Origin: Kocuria sp. p3-SID1428
GTDB lineage: Bacteria; Actinomycetota; Actinomycetes; Actinomycetales; Micrococcaceae
Length of the DNA: 64,000 nt
Direction of reading: 5' to 3'
NCBI RefSeq assembly: GCF_025149945.1
Contig: NZ_JALXVH010000003.1
Location: forward strand, 1 to 64,000
Part shown: piece by piece, positions 45,622-54,464 of the stretch
Position numbering within the stretch: the stretch's first letter is position 1
How the letters are laid out: each line of letters opens with the position of its first letter
Position numbers and translations under genes: made by a program
The notes under the pieces: model-generated
The model's input: only the letters and a program-made list of their open reading frames with translations
What the model was told of the DNA's origin: nothing
Databases searched by the model: none

Positions 45622-46020
45622 TCACGGGCGGCGCAGCTCGAAGTCCACGATGTCGACGGGGCTGTCTGCGGGCATCTGCGGATAGTGCCGGTCCAGCGCG
45701 GCCTGCAGCTGGGCGAGGGAGTCGAAGCCATCGCGCACGGCGTCCTGGTCGGTGAGCTCATCGCGGCGCACGGTGCGCACGGCAGTCACCTCGGCGGCGA
45801 TCACGACGTCCTCGCCGGATGCCTTCTCGAACTCGATCTCGGCGGGACCCGGGACGAAGGGATCTTGGTATCGCACCGTCTGGCGCTTGCTGCCGTCGCG
45901 AATCAGGGTCTCGGAGCCCTCCCACGTGCTGATGCGGTGAGGAATCGGCCGCTCGAACGATGGGCGGAGTTGGAGGACACCCCCCGACAGGGGCGTCGGA
46001 CATGCAGAAGACCCCCGCAC
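45622..46020 (-). CDS. ASCH-domain protein
   Basis: Protein of up to 132 aa. The core TLIRDGSKRQTVRYQDPFVPGPAEIEFE and following VTAVRTVRRDEL match the ASCH (PUA-like, nucleic-acid-binding) fold. The start is problematic: the only in-frame GTG/ATG before the domain is GTG 46020, inside a hairpin that looks like the terminator of the tRNA just upstream. Initiation from an unusual codon or a sequencing change near VLQLRPSF is possible. Function unknown; family members bind RNA or act on modified nucleosides. Confidence 0.6.
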   Translation of the reverse strand: MRGSSACPTPLSGGVLQLRPSFERPIPHRISTWEGSETLIRDGSKRQTVRYQDPFVPGPAEIEFEKASGEDVVIAAEVTAVRTVRRDELTDQDAVRDGFDSLAQLQAALDRHYPQMPADSPVDIVDFELRRP

Positions 46021-46040
46021 AACAGTGCGAGGGCCTTCTG
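46005..46040 (-). terminator. Hairpin following tRNA-Phe
   Basis: CAGAAG-CCC-CGCAC and its complement around an AACA loop, 6 nt past the tRNA 3' end. Confidence 0.6.
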
Positions 46041-46045
46041 GGCTG

Positions 46046-46118
46046 TGGCTCCGACCGGCGTCGATCCGGTGACCTTACGATTTTCAGTCGTACGCTCTAC
46101 CAACTGAGCTACAGAGCC
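46046..46118 (-). tRNA. tRNA-Phe (GAA)
   Basis: A 73-nt cloverleaf: acceptor GGCTCTG pairs with CGGAGCC, the D-loop has AGCTCAGTTGGTAGAGC, the anticodon loop is CTGAAAA with GAA, and the T-arm is GCCGGTCG-like. CCA is not encoded. Last gene of the tRNA cluster. Confidence 0.95.
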
Positions 46119-46174
46119 AGGCATCCGGTGTCTCAGATGCCAAGACGGCCTCAGCTGAGCTGACGCCGTCCATG

Positions 46175-46248
46175 CGACCCTGACGGGACTTGAACCCGCG
46201 ACCTCCGCCGTGACAGGGCGGCGCGCTAACCAACTGCGCTACAGGGCC
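46175..46248 (-). tRNA. tRNA-Asp (GTC)
   Basis: A 74-nt cloverleaf: acceptor GGCCCTG pairs with CAGGGTC (one G-U), the anticodon loop CTGTCAC carries GTC, and the T-loop is GGGTTCAAGTCCC. CCA is not encoded. Confidence 0.95.
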
Positions 46249-46307
46249 TTGTGGAGTGCTTTCAGGCGGTCCCGCGGGACCTCCCTGCCGTTTTCCAACG
46301 AGGCAAG

Positions 46308-46313
46308 ATATTA
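46308..46313 (-). promoter_or_regulatory. Probable -10 box for tRNA-Asp and tRNA-Phe
   Basis: TAATAT on the minus strand, about 60 nt upstream of tRNA-Asp and downstream of a hairpin that would terminate tRNA-Glu transcripts. Confidence 0.45.
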
Positions 46314-46388
46314 GCACCACGACAGCCCCCGCGCGCAAATCGAGGTCCGCGGCCTCCGCCAGGCCGCCCGGACACCCCGGAGACGACG

Positions 46389-46422
46389 AAGCGCCCGGCC
46401 GGCGGATGCCGATCGGGCGCTT
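46389..46422 (-). terminator. Terminator following tRNA-Glu
   Basis: GCGCCCG and CGGGCGC form the closing stem, flanked by AA/TT, 13 nt past the tRNA 3' end. Confidence 0.65.
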
Positions 46423-46434
46423 GTGCGCTGCTGG

Positions 46435-46507
<73 letters not shown>

Positions 46508-46539
46508 GAACCGCGCGCACCGCGCGCGGACGGAACCGG

Positions 46540-46545
46540 AGCATA
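46540..46545 (-). promoter_or_regulatory. Probable -10 box for tRNA-Glu
   Basis: TATGCT on the minus strand, 33 nt upstream of the tRNA 5' end; the -35 is not clear. Confidence 0.4.
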
Positions 46546-46638
46546 CCAGGTCCGCCCTGTCTCTCGAGGGCCCCGACGATGCCCGCGCGACGGGACGCAG
46601 CACCCGATGTCAGGCCCTCGCGCGAGGATGAAGGGGTG

Positions 46639-46986
46639 ATGGACATCAGCGAGACCGAGTTCGAGTCCCTGGTCGATGATGCCCTCGACGGCATCCCCGA
46701 GGACATCTTCGCCATGCTCGACAACGTGGTCGTGCTGGTCGAGGCGCGGCCCCCGGAGGGGATGCCGGAGCTGCTGGGGCTCTACGAAGGAGTGCCACTC
46801 ACCGAGCGGGACTCGTCGTGGATGGGCTCGCTGCCCGATCACATCCGCATCTTCCGCGAACCGCTGCTGCGCATGTGCCGCAATCGCGACGAGCTGGTCC
46901 ACGAGATCACCGTGACCGTCGTGCACGAGATCGCCCATCACTTCGGGATCGAGGAGGACCGACTGCACCGACTCGGCTGGGGTTGA
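46639..46986 (+). CDS. Small zincin-like metallopeptidase family protein
   Basis: Protein of 115 aa in the minimal zincin family (Zincin_1). The metal-binding HEIAHHFGI places H96, E97 and H100 in an HExxH motif followed by a third candidate ligand H101 or D107; LLGLYEGVPL and the IRIFREPLLRMC segment are also characteristic. No signal peptide. ATG 46639 was chosen because homology starts at MDISETEFE and AAGGGG lies just upstream. Proteolytic activity has not been shown for the family in general. Confidence 0.8.
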   Translation: MDISETEFESLVDDALDGIPEDIFAMLDNVVVLVEARPPEGMPELLGLYEGVPLTERDSSWMGSLPDHIRIFREPLLRMCRNRDELVHEITVTVVHEIAHHFGIEEDRLHRLGWG

Positions 46987-47071
46987 GGGCCTGTCTGCGC
47001 GCACAGTCTGGAGCCCGGGGCAGAATGTCCGCAGGAGACCACCGCACACCACTCGTCAGCAGGAGACCGCG

Positions 47072-48424
47072 ATGACCGCAGAGCACGGACTGCCCTCGGA
47101 GACGAGCCCCGCGACCTGGAGCACCTGGGACCGCTCGGGGACGGCGGAGGGCGTCCGCACGCTGCGCCCCCAGACGATCCAGCAGCTCGCCGAGGCCATG
47201 GCCGCGGCCGCGGCGGAAGGGCTGAGCACCCGGGTCACGGGCACGGGCCACAGCTTCAGCCTTCTGGCTCAGCCGCAGCAGCTGCGCCTGGACACCACCG
47301 ATCTCGTGGGGCTGCAGGAGGTCGACCGGCCGGGGCGTCGGGCCACGTTCCTGGGCGGCACCCCGCTGATCCAGGCCACCCGCGAGCTCGACTCCTGCGG
47401 GCTGGCCTTCTCCAACCTGCCCGACACCCTCCACCAGTCCATCGCCGGAGCGATCTCCACCGCCACCCACGGCACCGGCGCGGGCTTCCAGTCGCTGTCG
47501 GGCCAGGTGGCGGCGCTGACCCTGGTGCTGGCCTCCGGCGAGATCGTCGAGTGCTCCCTCTCCGAGCGCCCCGAGCTCTTCCAGGCGGCTCGGGCCGGGC
47601 TGGGCGTCATCGGCGTGATCGCCGCCGTGACAGTGCAGTGCGAAGACTCCTACCGCCTGCACTCCGCCGAGTTCAACGAGTCTCTGGAGCCGCTGATCGG
47701 GGGACTGGGCGAGCGCATGGCCTCGGCCGATCACTTCGAGCTGTACTGGAACCCGGGCAGCGACTCCGCCCACACGCACATCATGAGCCGCCTGCACCGG
47801 CTGCCCGCCGAGTGGTCGGCTCCCGGCTCGCGGGTGGCCCAGAGCGTGCGTCGCAGCGACGATGCCGTTCTGCGCCGCGCCCTGCCGGCGGCCCTGAATC
47901 GCCTGGCGGGGGCCGCTCCCCGGGCGATCCCGGGGCTGCACAGGCTGGATTCGCTGTCGCTGAGCTCGCGGCGCTACACGGATCTGTCGTACAAGGTCTT
48001 CGCCTCGTCACGGCCCGTGAAGTTCCTGCAGACCGAGTGGGCCGTGCCCCTCGAGCAGCTCCCGGAGACCTTCCGCGAGGTCCAGAAGGTGCTCGAGCGC
48101 GAGCGGGCAGACCTGGGCCTTCCGCTGAGCGTGCGCTGCTCGGCCCCGGAGGAGACCTGGCTGTCGCCGGCGCACGCGCGCTACACGGGGTGGATCACGG
48201 TGCGGCAGTTCTGGCGGCGCTGGCGCCCGGAGACCTTCGAGGCCCTCGAAGAGGTCTTCCTGGCCCACGACGGACGCCCCCACTGGGGAGGGCGCCACAG
48301 CCTGCAGGCCGAGCAGCTGCGTCCCATGTACGCCCGCTGGGACGACTTCCTGGCCGTGCGCGAGCAGGCCGACCCCCGGGGGCTGCTGCTCAACGACACC
48401 GCCCGCGGCCTGCTGGGCCTCTGA
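47072..48424 (+). CDS. FAD-binding D-arabinono-1,4-lactone oxidase-type protein
   Basis: Flavoprotein oxidase of 450 aa related to L-gulono- and D-arabinono-1,4-lactone oxidases. The N-terminal PCMH-type FAD domain contains TGTGHSFSLLAQPQQLRLDTTDL (around residues 50-72), FLGGTPLIQATREL and SIAGAISTATHGTG. The C-terminal ALO domain ends with PHWGGRHSL, corresponding to the family's HW-K/G-H active-site motif, and NDTARGLLGL. ATG 47072 has AGGAGA upstream. In actinobacteria such enzymes act on aldonolactones or xylitol-like polyols; the substrate here is open. Confidence 0.85.
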   Translation: MTAEHGLPSETSPATWSTWDRSGTAEGVRTLRPQTIQQLAEAMAAAAAEGLSTRVTGTGHSFSLLAQPQQLRLDTTDLVGLQEVDRPGRRATFLGGTPLIQATRELDSCGLAFSNLPDTLHQSIAGAISTATHGTGAGFQSLSGQVAALTLVLASGEIVECSLSERPELFQAARAGLGVIGVIAAVTVQCEDSYRLHSAEFNESLEPLIGGLGERMASADHFELYWNPGSDSAHTHIMSRLHRLPAEWSAPGSRVAQSVRRSDDAVLRRALPAALNRLAGAAPRAIPGLHRLDSLSLSSRRYTDLSYKVFASSRPVKFLQTEWAVPLEQLPETFREVQKVLERERADLGLPLSVRCSAPEETWLSPAHARYTGWITVRQFWRRWRPETFEALEEVFLAHDGRPHWGGRHSLQAEQLRPMYARWDDFLAVREQADPRGLLLNDTARGLLGL

Positions 48425-48524
48425 GCCGAGTCGCCACCCCGCCCCGGGCGGGTGGCGACGCCGTCGCAGTGGGCCGTGCCTGCGGCCCCGCGACCCGACG
48501 ACGGCACGCACCGCCGCTGAGGAC

Positions 48525-48566
48525 GCAGAAGCGCACCCCATCGAAGTTGACGGGGTGCGCTTCTGC
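48525..48566. terminator. Perfect long hairpin between convergent genes
   Basis: Perfect 15-nt arms GCAGAAGCGCACCCC and its complement flank a 12-nt loop. A partial third repeat (GCGCCTCTGCGGCCTC) follows up to the fpr stop. Confidence 0.75.
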
Positions 48567-48600
48567 GGCCTCGACGTCGAGGAGATGCGCCTCTGCGGCC

Positions 48601-50013
48601 TCAGCCCTGGCGGGAGACGTGGACCATCTCCTCGCGGTCCACGACCTTCACGCGCTCGCGCGGGCTGCCCGCGGCGTCGACGGCGGCGGCGCCCAGTGAC
48701 TGCTCGTGCTCGTCGAGCTGCAGCCAGCCGTCCCAGGTGGTGTACTCGACGCCCTTGGACTCGAGGGTCTCCACGACCGCCTCGGGCTCGGGGCGCACGG
48801 CCGAGAGCTGGCCGCGGTCCTCCAGCAGGTGCGTGATGGTCTCGAGGGCATCCGACTTGGTGGCGCCGATCAGGCCCACCGGCCCGCGCTTGATCCAGCC
48901 GGAGGCGTAGACGCCATTGAGCACCGCGCCCTCGGGATCGACCACGCGCCCCTCCTGGTTGAGGATCACTCCCCGGTGGAGGTCGAACGGGATCTCCGGC
49001 AGCGGCGAGCCCAGGTAGCCGATCGCGTAGTAGACGGCGCCCATGGGGTGATCCACGTACTCGCCGATCGGGGACACGGAGCCGTCCTCGTTGAGGCGGG
49101 TGCGCTCGGTGCGCAGCGCCGCGACCTTCCCGTCCTCGCCCAGGATCGCCTCCGGACGCTGGAAGAAGTGCAGGTGCAGGCGGCGCGAGGCGGTCTTGGG
49201 GGTCTCGTCCTCGGTCCACTTGCGCAGGGTCTTGAGCATGACCTTGGCCTGGTTGGAGTCGCCGGCGGCCTCATCGGCCACGTCCTCCGGGGAGTAGTCC
49301 TCGTCGTGGACGATGACGTCGACGTCCGGGACCTTGCCGAGCTCGCGCAGCTCGAGCGGGGTGAACTTCATCTGCGCCGGGCCGCGACGGCCGAAGACGT
49401 GGACGTCCGTGACCGGGTTGGCCTTCAGCCCTCGGTAGACGTTGTCCGGGATCTCGGTGGTGAGCATGTCATCGGCGTGCTTGGCCAGCACGCGGGCCAC
49501 GTCCAGGGCCACGTTGCCGTTGCCGATGACCGCGACCTGCTCGGCCTCCAGGGGCCACTCGCGCGGGTAGTCGGGGTGGCCGTCGTACCAGGCGACGAAG
49601 TCCGCCGCACCGTGCACGCCCTCGAGCTCGACGCCCTCGACCTCGAGCGGGGCGTCCTTGACGGCGCCGGTGGATAACACGACGGCGTCGTAGAGGTCCT
49701 CCAGATCGCCCAGGGTGAGGTCCCGGCCGTACTCGACGTTGCCGAAGAAGCGCACCGTGCCGCTGCCCAGGATCTGGCGCAGGGCCGTGATGATGCCCTT
49801 GATGCGGGGGTGATCGGGGGCAACGCCGTAGCGGATCAGGCCGAAGGGCGTGGGGTAGCGGTCGAAGAGGTCGATCGAGACCTCGACCTCGCCGCTCTTC
49901 ACGGCCTCCGACTTGGCCAGCATGTCCGCGGTGTAGATCCCCGCGGGACCGGCGCCGATGATCGCCACGCGCAGCGGCCGTCCGGCGCCCTGCGACTGCG
50001 TCTGCTCCGTCAT
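48601..50013 (-). CDS. fpr: Ferredoxin/flavodoxin--NADP+ reductase (FprA type)
   Basis: FAD enzyme of 470 aa passing electrons between NADPH and ferredoxin; adrenodoxin-reductase-like. FAD loop GAGPAGIYTA is at residues 20-29, DRYPTPFGLIRYGVAPDHPRIKGI is diagnostic, NADP loop VIGNGNVALDVAR follows, and GRRGPAQMKFTPLELRELG and YASGWIKRGPVGLIGATKSDA complete the signature. It ends the sulfur operon and probably supplies reduced ferredoxin to the sulfite reductase CysI, as fpr2 does beside cysI in Corynebacterium. ATG 50013 lies 88 nt after ssuC. Confidence 0.93.
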   Translation of the reverse strand: MTEQTQSQGAGRPLRVAIIGAGPAGIYTADMLAKSEAVKSGEVEVSIDLFDRYPTPFGLIRYGVAPDHPRIKGIITALRQILGSGTVRFFGNVEYGRDLTLGDLEDLYDAVVLSTGAVKDAPLEVEGVELEGVHGAADFVAWYDGHPDYPREWPLEAEQVAVIGNGNVALDVARVLAKHADDMLTTEIPDNVYRGLKANPVTDVHVFGRRGPAQMKFTPLELRELGKVPDVDVIVHDEDYSPEDVADEAAGDSNQAKVMLKTLRKWTEDETPKTASRRLHLHFFQRPEAILGEDGKVAALRTERTRLNEDGSVSPIGEYVDHPMGAVYYAIGYLGSPLPEIPFDLHRGVILNQEGRVVDPEGAVLNGVYASGWIKRGPVGLIGATKSDALETITHLLEDRGQLSAVRPEPEAVVETLESKGVEYTTWDGWLQLDEHEQSLGAAAVDAAGSPRERVKVVDREEMVHVSRQG

Positions 50014-50101
50014 GTGTCTCTCCTCCTCGGCCCTCGCGGGGCCGTGCGTACGATTCTGCGGCTGATCCACTGAGGCCAGCCTAAGCAATGGGGTGGTCCA
50101 C

Positions 50102-51058
50102 TCAGGACCGCAGCAGGCCGCGACCCCGCAGCAGCCGCTTCTCGAGCGGGTTGAACAGCAGCAGCTCGATCACGATGCCGACCGCCAGGATGGACAGCAC
50201 GGCGGTGAGCACCACGGCCATGTCCGAGACCGTGCGTCCCTGCGCCAGCAGGGACCCCAGCCCGAAGCCGATAGAGCCGCCGATCGCGATGAGCTCAGCA
50301 CCCATCAGCGAGCGCCACGAGAAGGCCCAGCCCTGCTTGAGCCCGGCCGCGTAGCCCGGCATGGCGGCCGGGAGCACGACCTTCAGCGCCAGCGTGGAGC
50401 CCGTGGCACCCATGATCCGCCCTGCCTTGAGCAGCTGCGGAGGGATCTGGTCCACGCCGGCCAGCATGCCGTTGACGATCGACGGGATCGCGCCCATCAG
50501 CACCACGAAGTACACCGTGGCATCCGAGAGCCCGAACCACACGATCGCCGCCGGCACCCAGGCCACCGACGGCAGCACCTGCATCCCCGAGATCAGCGGA
50601 CCGACCGCGTTGCGCAGCCCCTGCCACGAGGCGATCAGCAGGCCCAGCGGCGTGGCCACGACCACCGCGATCAGGAAGCCGCTGATACCGCGCCACAGCG
50701 AGGTCCCCAGCGCACCGGGCAGGGTGCCGTCGGCGGTGGCGGCCCCGATCTGGCGGGCAACGTCGATCGGCCCCGGCATGATGTCCGGGCGCGGATCGAT
50801 CAGGGCCACGAGCAGCTGCCAGATCAGCACGGCGGCCACGAGCGCGGCCAGCGTGGGGGCGGCGCGCTGCCGGAAGACCTCCCCCGGGGAGCGTCGACGG
50901 CGGCCGTCGGACTGCAGCGCGTCGAGCCCCGCCAGGGCGCTGTCCGGGGAGTCGGGATCGGCCGCCGACAGGGCGGAGGACGACGGGCCCGACGACGGCG
51001 TGCCGCGGCCCTGCACCCAGGGGGCCTGGGCGTCGGCAATGGTGCGATCAGCGGGCAT
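50102..51058 (-). CDS. ssuC: ABC transporter permease, sulfonate/taurine type
   Basis: Membrane subunit of 318 aa. A hydrophilic N-terminus of about 65 residues precedes six hydrophobic segments; the SsuC/TauC signatures are MPGPIDVARQIG, SLWRGISGFLIAVVVATPLGLLIASW, QVLPSVAWVPAAIVWFGLS and the coupling loop LLKAGRIMGATGSTLALKVVLPAAMPGYAAGLKQGWAFSWRSLMGAELI. Overlaps ssuB by 11 nt. Cargo is inferred from the sulfur operon. Confidence 0.85.
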   Translation of the reverse strand: MPADRTIADAQAPWVQGRGTPSSGPSSSALSAADPDSPDSALAGLDALQSDGRRRRSPGEVFRQRAAPTLAALVAAVLIWQLLVALIDPRPDIMPGPIDVARQIGAATADGTLPGALGTSLWRGISGFLIAVVVATPLGLLIASWQGLRNAVGPLISGMQVLPSVAWVPAAIVWFGLSDATVYFVVLMGAIPSIVNGMLAGVDQIPPQLLKAGRIMGATGSTLALKVVLPAAMPGYAAGLKQGWAFSWRSLMGAELIAIGGSIGFGLGSLLAQGRTVSDMAVVLTAVLSILAVGIVIELLLFNPLEKRLLRGRGLLRS

Positions 51059-51815
51059 GGCGACCGATCTCCTCCCTGAGCCGTCGGGTGATGATGCGGG
51101 TCAGCTCCGCCAGCGTCTCCTCGGTGCTCTGGCCGCTGGCCTCGAAGCCGTGGGCGCTCGGATCCTTCCAGGGCCCGGTGTCCCACTGCTCCACGATCCG
51201 ACCGGGCCGCGAGGACAGCAGCAGCACGCGCTGGCCCAGGTGGACGGCCTCGGAGACGTTGTGGGTGATGAACACGATCGTCCGCCCGGTGACCTCCCAG
51301 ATCCGCAGCAGCTCCTCCTGCAGGAGGTCGCGGGTGATGGCATCGAGGGCGGAGAAGGGCTCGTCCATGAGCAGGACCTCGCGCTCCTGGGCCAGCCCTC
51401 GGGCCAGGCCCACGCGCTGGCGCATGCCGCCGGAGAGCTCGTGGGGGCGCTTGTCCGCGACCTGAGGCAGGCGCACGAGCTCGAGCAGCTCCTCGGCCCG
51501 CTCGCGGCGCCGGGCACGGGGCACGCCGGCCAGCTCGAGGGCCAGCTCCACGTTGCGCCCGGCGCTCAGCCACGGGAACAGCGAGGCGTCCTGGAACATG
51601 AAGGCGCAGCCCTCGGCCGGGGCGGTGACGCTGCCGGCGGTGGGCTCCTCGAGCCCGGCGATGATGTTCAGCAGCGTCGTCTTGCCCGAGCCCGAGGCTC
51701 CGAGCAGGGTCACGAACTCGCCGCGGCGCACCTGCAGATCCAGGTCAGCGAGCACGGGCGTCCCTCCGAAGGACTTGGCCAGCCCGTCCAGGCTGATCAC
51801 GGACTGCCCGCTCAC
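51048..51815 (-). CDS. ssuB: ABC transporter ATPase, sulfonate/taurine type
   Basis: ATPase of 255 aa. Walker A GASGSGKTT is at residues 39-47, FMFQDASLFPWLSAGRNVELAL is the Q-loop, HELSGGMRQRVGLARGLA the signature and LLMDEPFSALDAITRD the Walker B region. This matches the NitT/TauT/SsuB family. GTG 51815 overlaps the ssuA stop (GTGA). A longer open frame upstream is antisense to ssuA coding sense and was not used. Confidence 0.88.
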   Translation of the reverse strand: MSGQSVISLDGLAKSFGGTPVLADLDLQVRRGEFVTLLGASGSGKTTLLNIIAGLEEPTAGSVTAPAEGCAFMFQDASLFPWLSAGRNVELALELAGVPRARRRERAEELLELVRLPQVADKRPHELSGGMRQRVGLARGLAQEREVLLMDEPFSALDAITRDLLQEELLRIWEVTGRTIVFITHNVSEAVHLGQRVLLLSSRPGRIVEQWDTGPWKDPSAHGFEASGQSTEETLAELTRIITRRLREEIGRHAR

Positions 51816-52984
51816 TGCTGGGCCTCCACGGGCTCCAGGCCGCGCCGCTCGCGCACGCGGTTCAGCGGCTGCACATCCACCAGCCCCTCGAGCGAAGCCT
51901 CCTGCGTGACCCCGGCCGAGACGCCGTTGTCCAGCAGGGTCGAGTAGGTCGAGGCCAGGGGATCCGAGGTCCACTGCATCTGCTCGAGGGCGCTGATCAG
52001 CGTCTGCTCGGGCAGCCCCTGCCCCTGGGCGTCGACCATGGCCTCGTTGAGCATGGCGGCCTCGTCCTTCTGCGGCATCTGCTCGAGGTGGGCTACCGAG
52101 TCCTCGAGACCGTCCAGCAGCTTCTCCACGGTCTGCGGGTGCTCCTTCAGGTAGTCGGTGCGCACGGCCAGCACGGTCGTGGGGTACTGGCCGTCGGGCC
52201 ACAGCTCGCCCTCGTCCACGAGCACGCGCCCGCCCTCCTCGGTGATGAGGGTGACCCACGGCTGAGGGCCCCAGAAGCCGTCGATCTGGCCCTGCCGGAA
52301 GGTCTGCAGCGCCTGCCCCGAGGGCATGGGCGTGATCGAGACGGAGTCCGGGGAGCCGGTGTCCACCTCGTAGCCGCGCTCGGCGAGCCACACCCGCAGA
52401 GCCACGTCCTGGGTGCCGCCCAGAGCGGGGGTCGCGAAGGTGCGCCCGGCCAGGTCGTCCTCGCCGGCGACGTCGTCGGAGACCACGAACTGCGCGCCCC
52501 CGGAGGTCGCCCCGCCGATGATCGTGATCGACTCCCCGCCGGACTGGACGTAGGAGTTGATCGCGGGGTTGGGGCCCATGAACGCGGCGTCGACCTCGCC
52601 CGAGTTCATGGCCTCGATGGTCGTGGGCCCGGTCGCGAAGACCTGGGTGCTCAGATCGGTCTCGCCCAGCGCCTCGGCGAAGAGGCCGTCGTGCACACCG
52701 GCCAGCGCAGGGCCGTGCGTGAGGTTCGCGAAGTAGCCCAGCGTGAGCTTCTCGGCGTCCGAGGTCTGGATCCGCTGGTCTTCGAGTGCCTCGAGCGTCC
52801 CATCGGCGCGCAGGACCGTGGCCGTCACGGACAGCACGAGCAGCACTGCCAGCCCCGCGAGCACCAGGGGCCAGCCCATGAGGCGGCGCTTGCCGCGCTG
52901 CCGCCCCTGGGCCACGCCGGCAGTGCGGGTGACGGTCTCCAGCGGCTCCGGTGCGCCGGCGCGACCGGGGCTGCGATCGGCCAC
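51812..52984 (-). CDS. ssuA: ABC transporter substrate-binding protein, sulfonate/aliphatic type
   Basis: Extracytoplasmic solute receptor of 390 aa. LGYFANLTHGPALAGVHDGLF, FATGPTTIEAMNSGEVDAAFMGPNPAINSY and RTFATPALGGTQDVALRVWL are hallmarks of the SsuA/NitT family. The N-terminus has one hydrophobic segment (about 36-57) with no lipobox Cys, so the protein seems membrane-anchored or signal-cleaved rather than lipidated. GTG 52984 directly abuts the cysN stop. Sulfonate binding is inferred from context. Confidence 0.85.
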   Translation of the reverse strand: MADRSPGRAGAPEPLETVTRTAGVAQGRQRGKRRLMGWPLVLAGLAVLLVLSVTATVLRADGTLEALEDQRIQTSDAEKLTLGYFANLTHGPALAGVHDGLFAEALGETDLSTQVFATGPTTIEAMNSGEVDAAFMGPNPAINSYVQSGGESITIIGGATSGGAQFVVSDDVAGEDDLAGRTFATPALGGTQDVALRVWLAERGYEVDTGSPDSVSITPMPSGQALQTFRQGQIDGFWGPQPWVTLITEEGGRVLVDEGELWPDGQYPTTVLAVRTDYLKEHPQTVEKLLDGLEDSVAHLEQMPQKDEAAMLNEAMVDAQGQGLPEQTLISALEQMQWTSDPLASTYSTLLDNGVSAGVTQEASLEGLVDVQPLNRVRERRGLEPVEAQQ

Positions 52985-54382
52985 TCAGCCCTCCCCGACC
53001 AGGCCGGCGGCCAGGGTGTTCCCGGACTGCTCGTCGATCAGCAGGAACGCTCCGGTGCGGCGCAGCTGGGCGTAGTCGTCCAGCGGCAGCGCCGAGGGGG
53101 TGCGCAGCACGACGGAGCCGATGTCGTTGAGCTCCAGGGACTGCGCCTCACGCAGCTGCATGGTCTCCAGATCCAGGGCCCCGACGATCTCGCCCACCAT
53201 GGCCTTGACCGTGGCGGTGCCGTGCTTGAGCAGCACCCGCGAGCGCGGGCGCAACGGGGTCTCGCCGAGCCAGGCCAGGCGCGCCGTGAGCTCCTTGATC
53301 GGCTCCGGTGGGGTCGGCTCGGCGGCGGCGATGAGCTCGCCGCGGGCCACGTCGAGATCATCGGCCAGGCGCAGCGTCACCGAGCGCGGCGCCGCGGCCT
53401 CCGTGAGCTGCTCGCCCGGGAACGGGCCGGCCTGCTCGGCGGCCGTGCCGGCCACGTCGATGCCCACGACCGTGGTGCGACGCCCCGACGGCTGCACCAC
53501 GACCTCATCACCCACAGCGACCGTCCCGGAGGCGATCTGCCCGGCGTAGCCGCGGTAGTCGCGGGTGGTCTCGGGGTCCACGCCCTGGGCCACGCCGCCC
53601 TGCGGGCGGATCACGTACTGCACGGGGAAGCGGAAGGGACGGGCCTCGCCGCGACCGGACTCATCGACCGTGGGCAGCTCCTCGAGGATCCGCAGCAGCG
53701 GGCGGCCGTCGTAGCCGCCCTGGAAGTACCAGGCCAGCCGCTCTGAGGGCTCCACGACATTGTCGCCCTCCAGCGCAGAGACCGGGACGACCTTCAGCCC
53801 CTCGAGCAGCTCCTCGGAGCCGATGCTGCGGGCCACCTCGGTGATCTCCTCTCGGATCTCGTCGAAGCGGGCCTGAGACCAGTCCACCAGGTCGATCTTG
53901 TTGACGGCCACGACCACGTGCGGGACGCGCAGCAGCGCGGCCACGGCCAGGTGGCGGCGGGTCTGCTCGAGCACGCCGTGGCGGGCGTCGACCAGCAGGA
54001 CCACGGCATCGGCGGTCGAGGCCCCGGTGACGGTGTTCTTGGTGTACTGCACGTGCCCGGGGCAGTCGGCCAGCACGAACGAGCGGCGGTCGGTGGCGAA
54101 ATAGCGGTAGGCCACATCGATCGTGATGCCCTGCTCGCGCTCGGCGCGCAGGCCGTCGGTCAGCAGGGCGAGGTCCAGCTTCCCCTCGCCGCCGCCGAAG
54201 CCGCGCTCGGCGGAGGTGCGGGCCACGGCCTCGAGCTGATCGGCCAGGATCGCCTTGGCGTCGTGCAGGAGGCGGCCCACCAGGGTGGACTTGCCGTCGT
54301 CGACGGAGCCGGCGGTCGCGAAGCGGAACAGCGAGCCGGGATCGATCGTGGAGGTCACGGCGGGAGCGGAGGTCTCGGTCAC
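52985..54382 (-). CDS. cysN: Sulfate adenylyltransferase subunit 1 (GTPase)
   Basis: GTP-driven partner of CysD in making adenosine phosphosulfate from sulfate and ATP, 465 aa. P-loop GSVDDGKST (residues 25-33), DCPGH, and NKIDLVDW are EF-Tu-type GTPase motifs, with beta-barrel domains after. There is no C-terminal CysC (APS kinase) fusion. GTG 54382 is preferred because AGAAGG lies upstream; an in-frame ATG farther out (MRADEP) has a weak signal. It lies 82 nt after cysD and is immediately followed by ssuA. Confidence 0.93.
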   Translation of the reverse strand: MTETSAPAVTSTIDPGSLFRFATAGSVDDGKSTLVGRLLHDAKAILADQLEAVARTSAERGFGGGEGKLDLALLTDGLRAEREQGITIDVAYRYFATDRRSFVLADCPGHVQYTKNTVTGASTADAVVLLVDARHGVLEQTRRHLAVAALLRVPHVVVAVNKIDLVDWSQARFDEIREEITEVARSIGSEELLEGLKVVPVSALEGDNVVEPSERLAWYFQGGYDGRPLLRILEELPTVDESGRGEARPFRFPVQYVIRPQGGVAQGVDPETTRDYRGYAGQIASGTVAVGDEVVVQPSGRRTTVVGIDVAGTAAEQAGPFPGEQLTEAAAPRSVTLRLADDLDVARGELIAAAEPTPPEPIKELTARLAWLGETPLRPRSRVLLKHGTATVKAMVGEIVGALDLETMQLREAQSLELNDIGSVVLRTPSALPLDDYAQLRRTGAFLLIDEQSGNTLAAGLVGEG

Positions 54383-54464
54383 GGGCACCTTCTGTGGTTC
54401 GTCGGCGCGCATCGGCGCTGGGGCGTGGACGGGGCGGAGGCAGCGGGGCTCACGGCCCGGAGGA

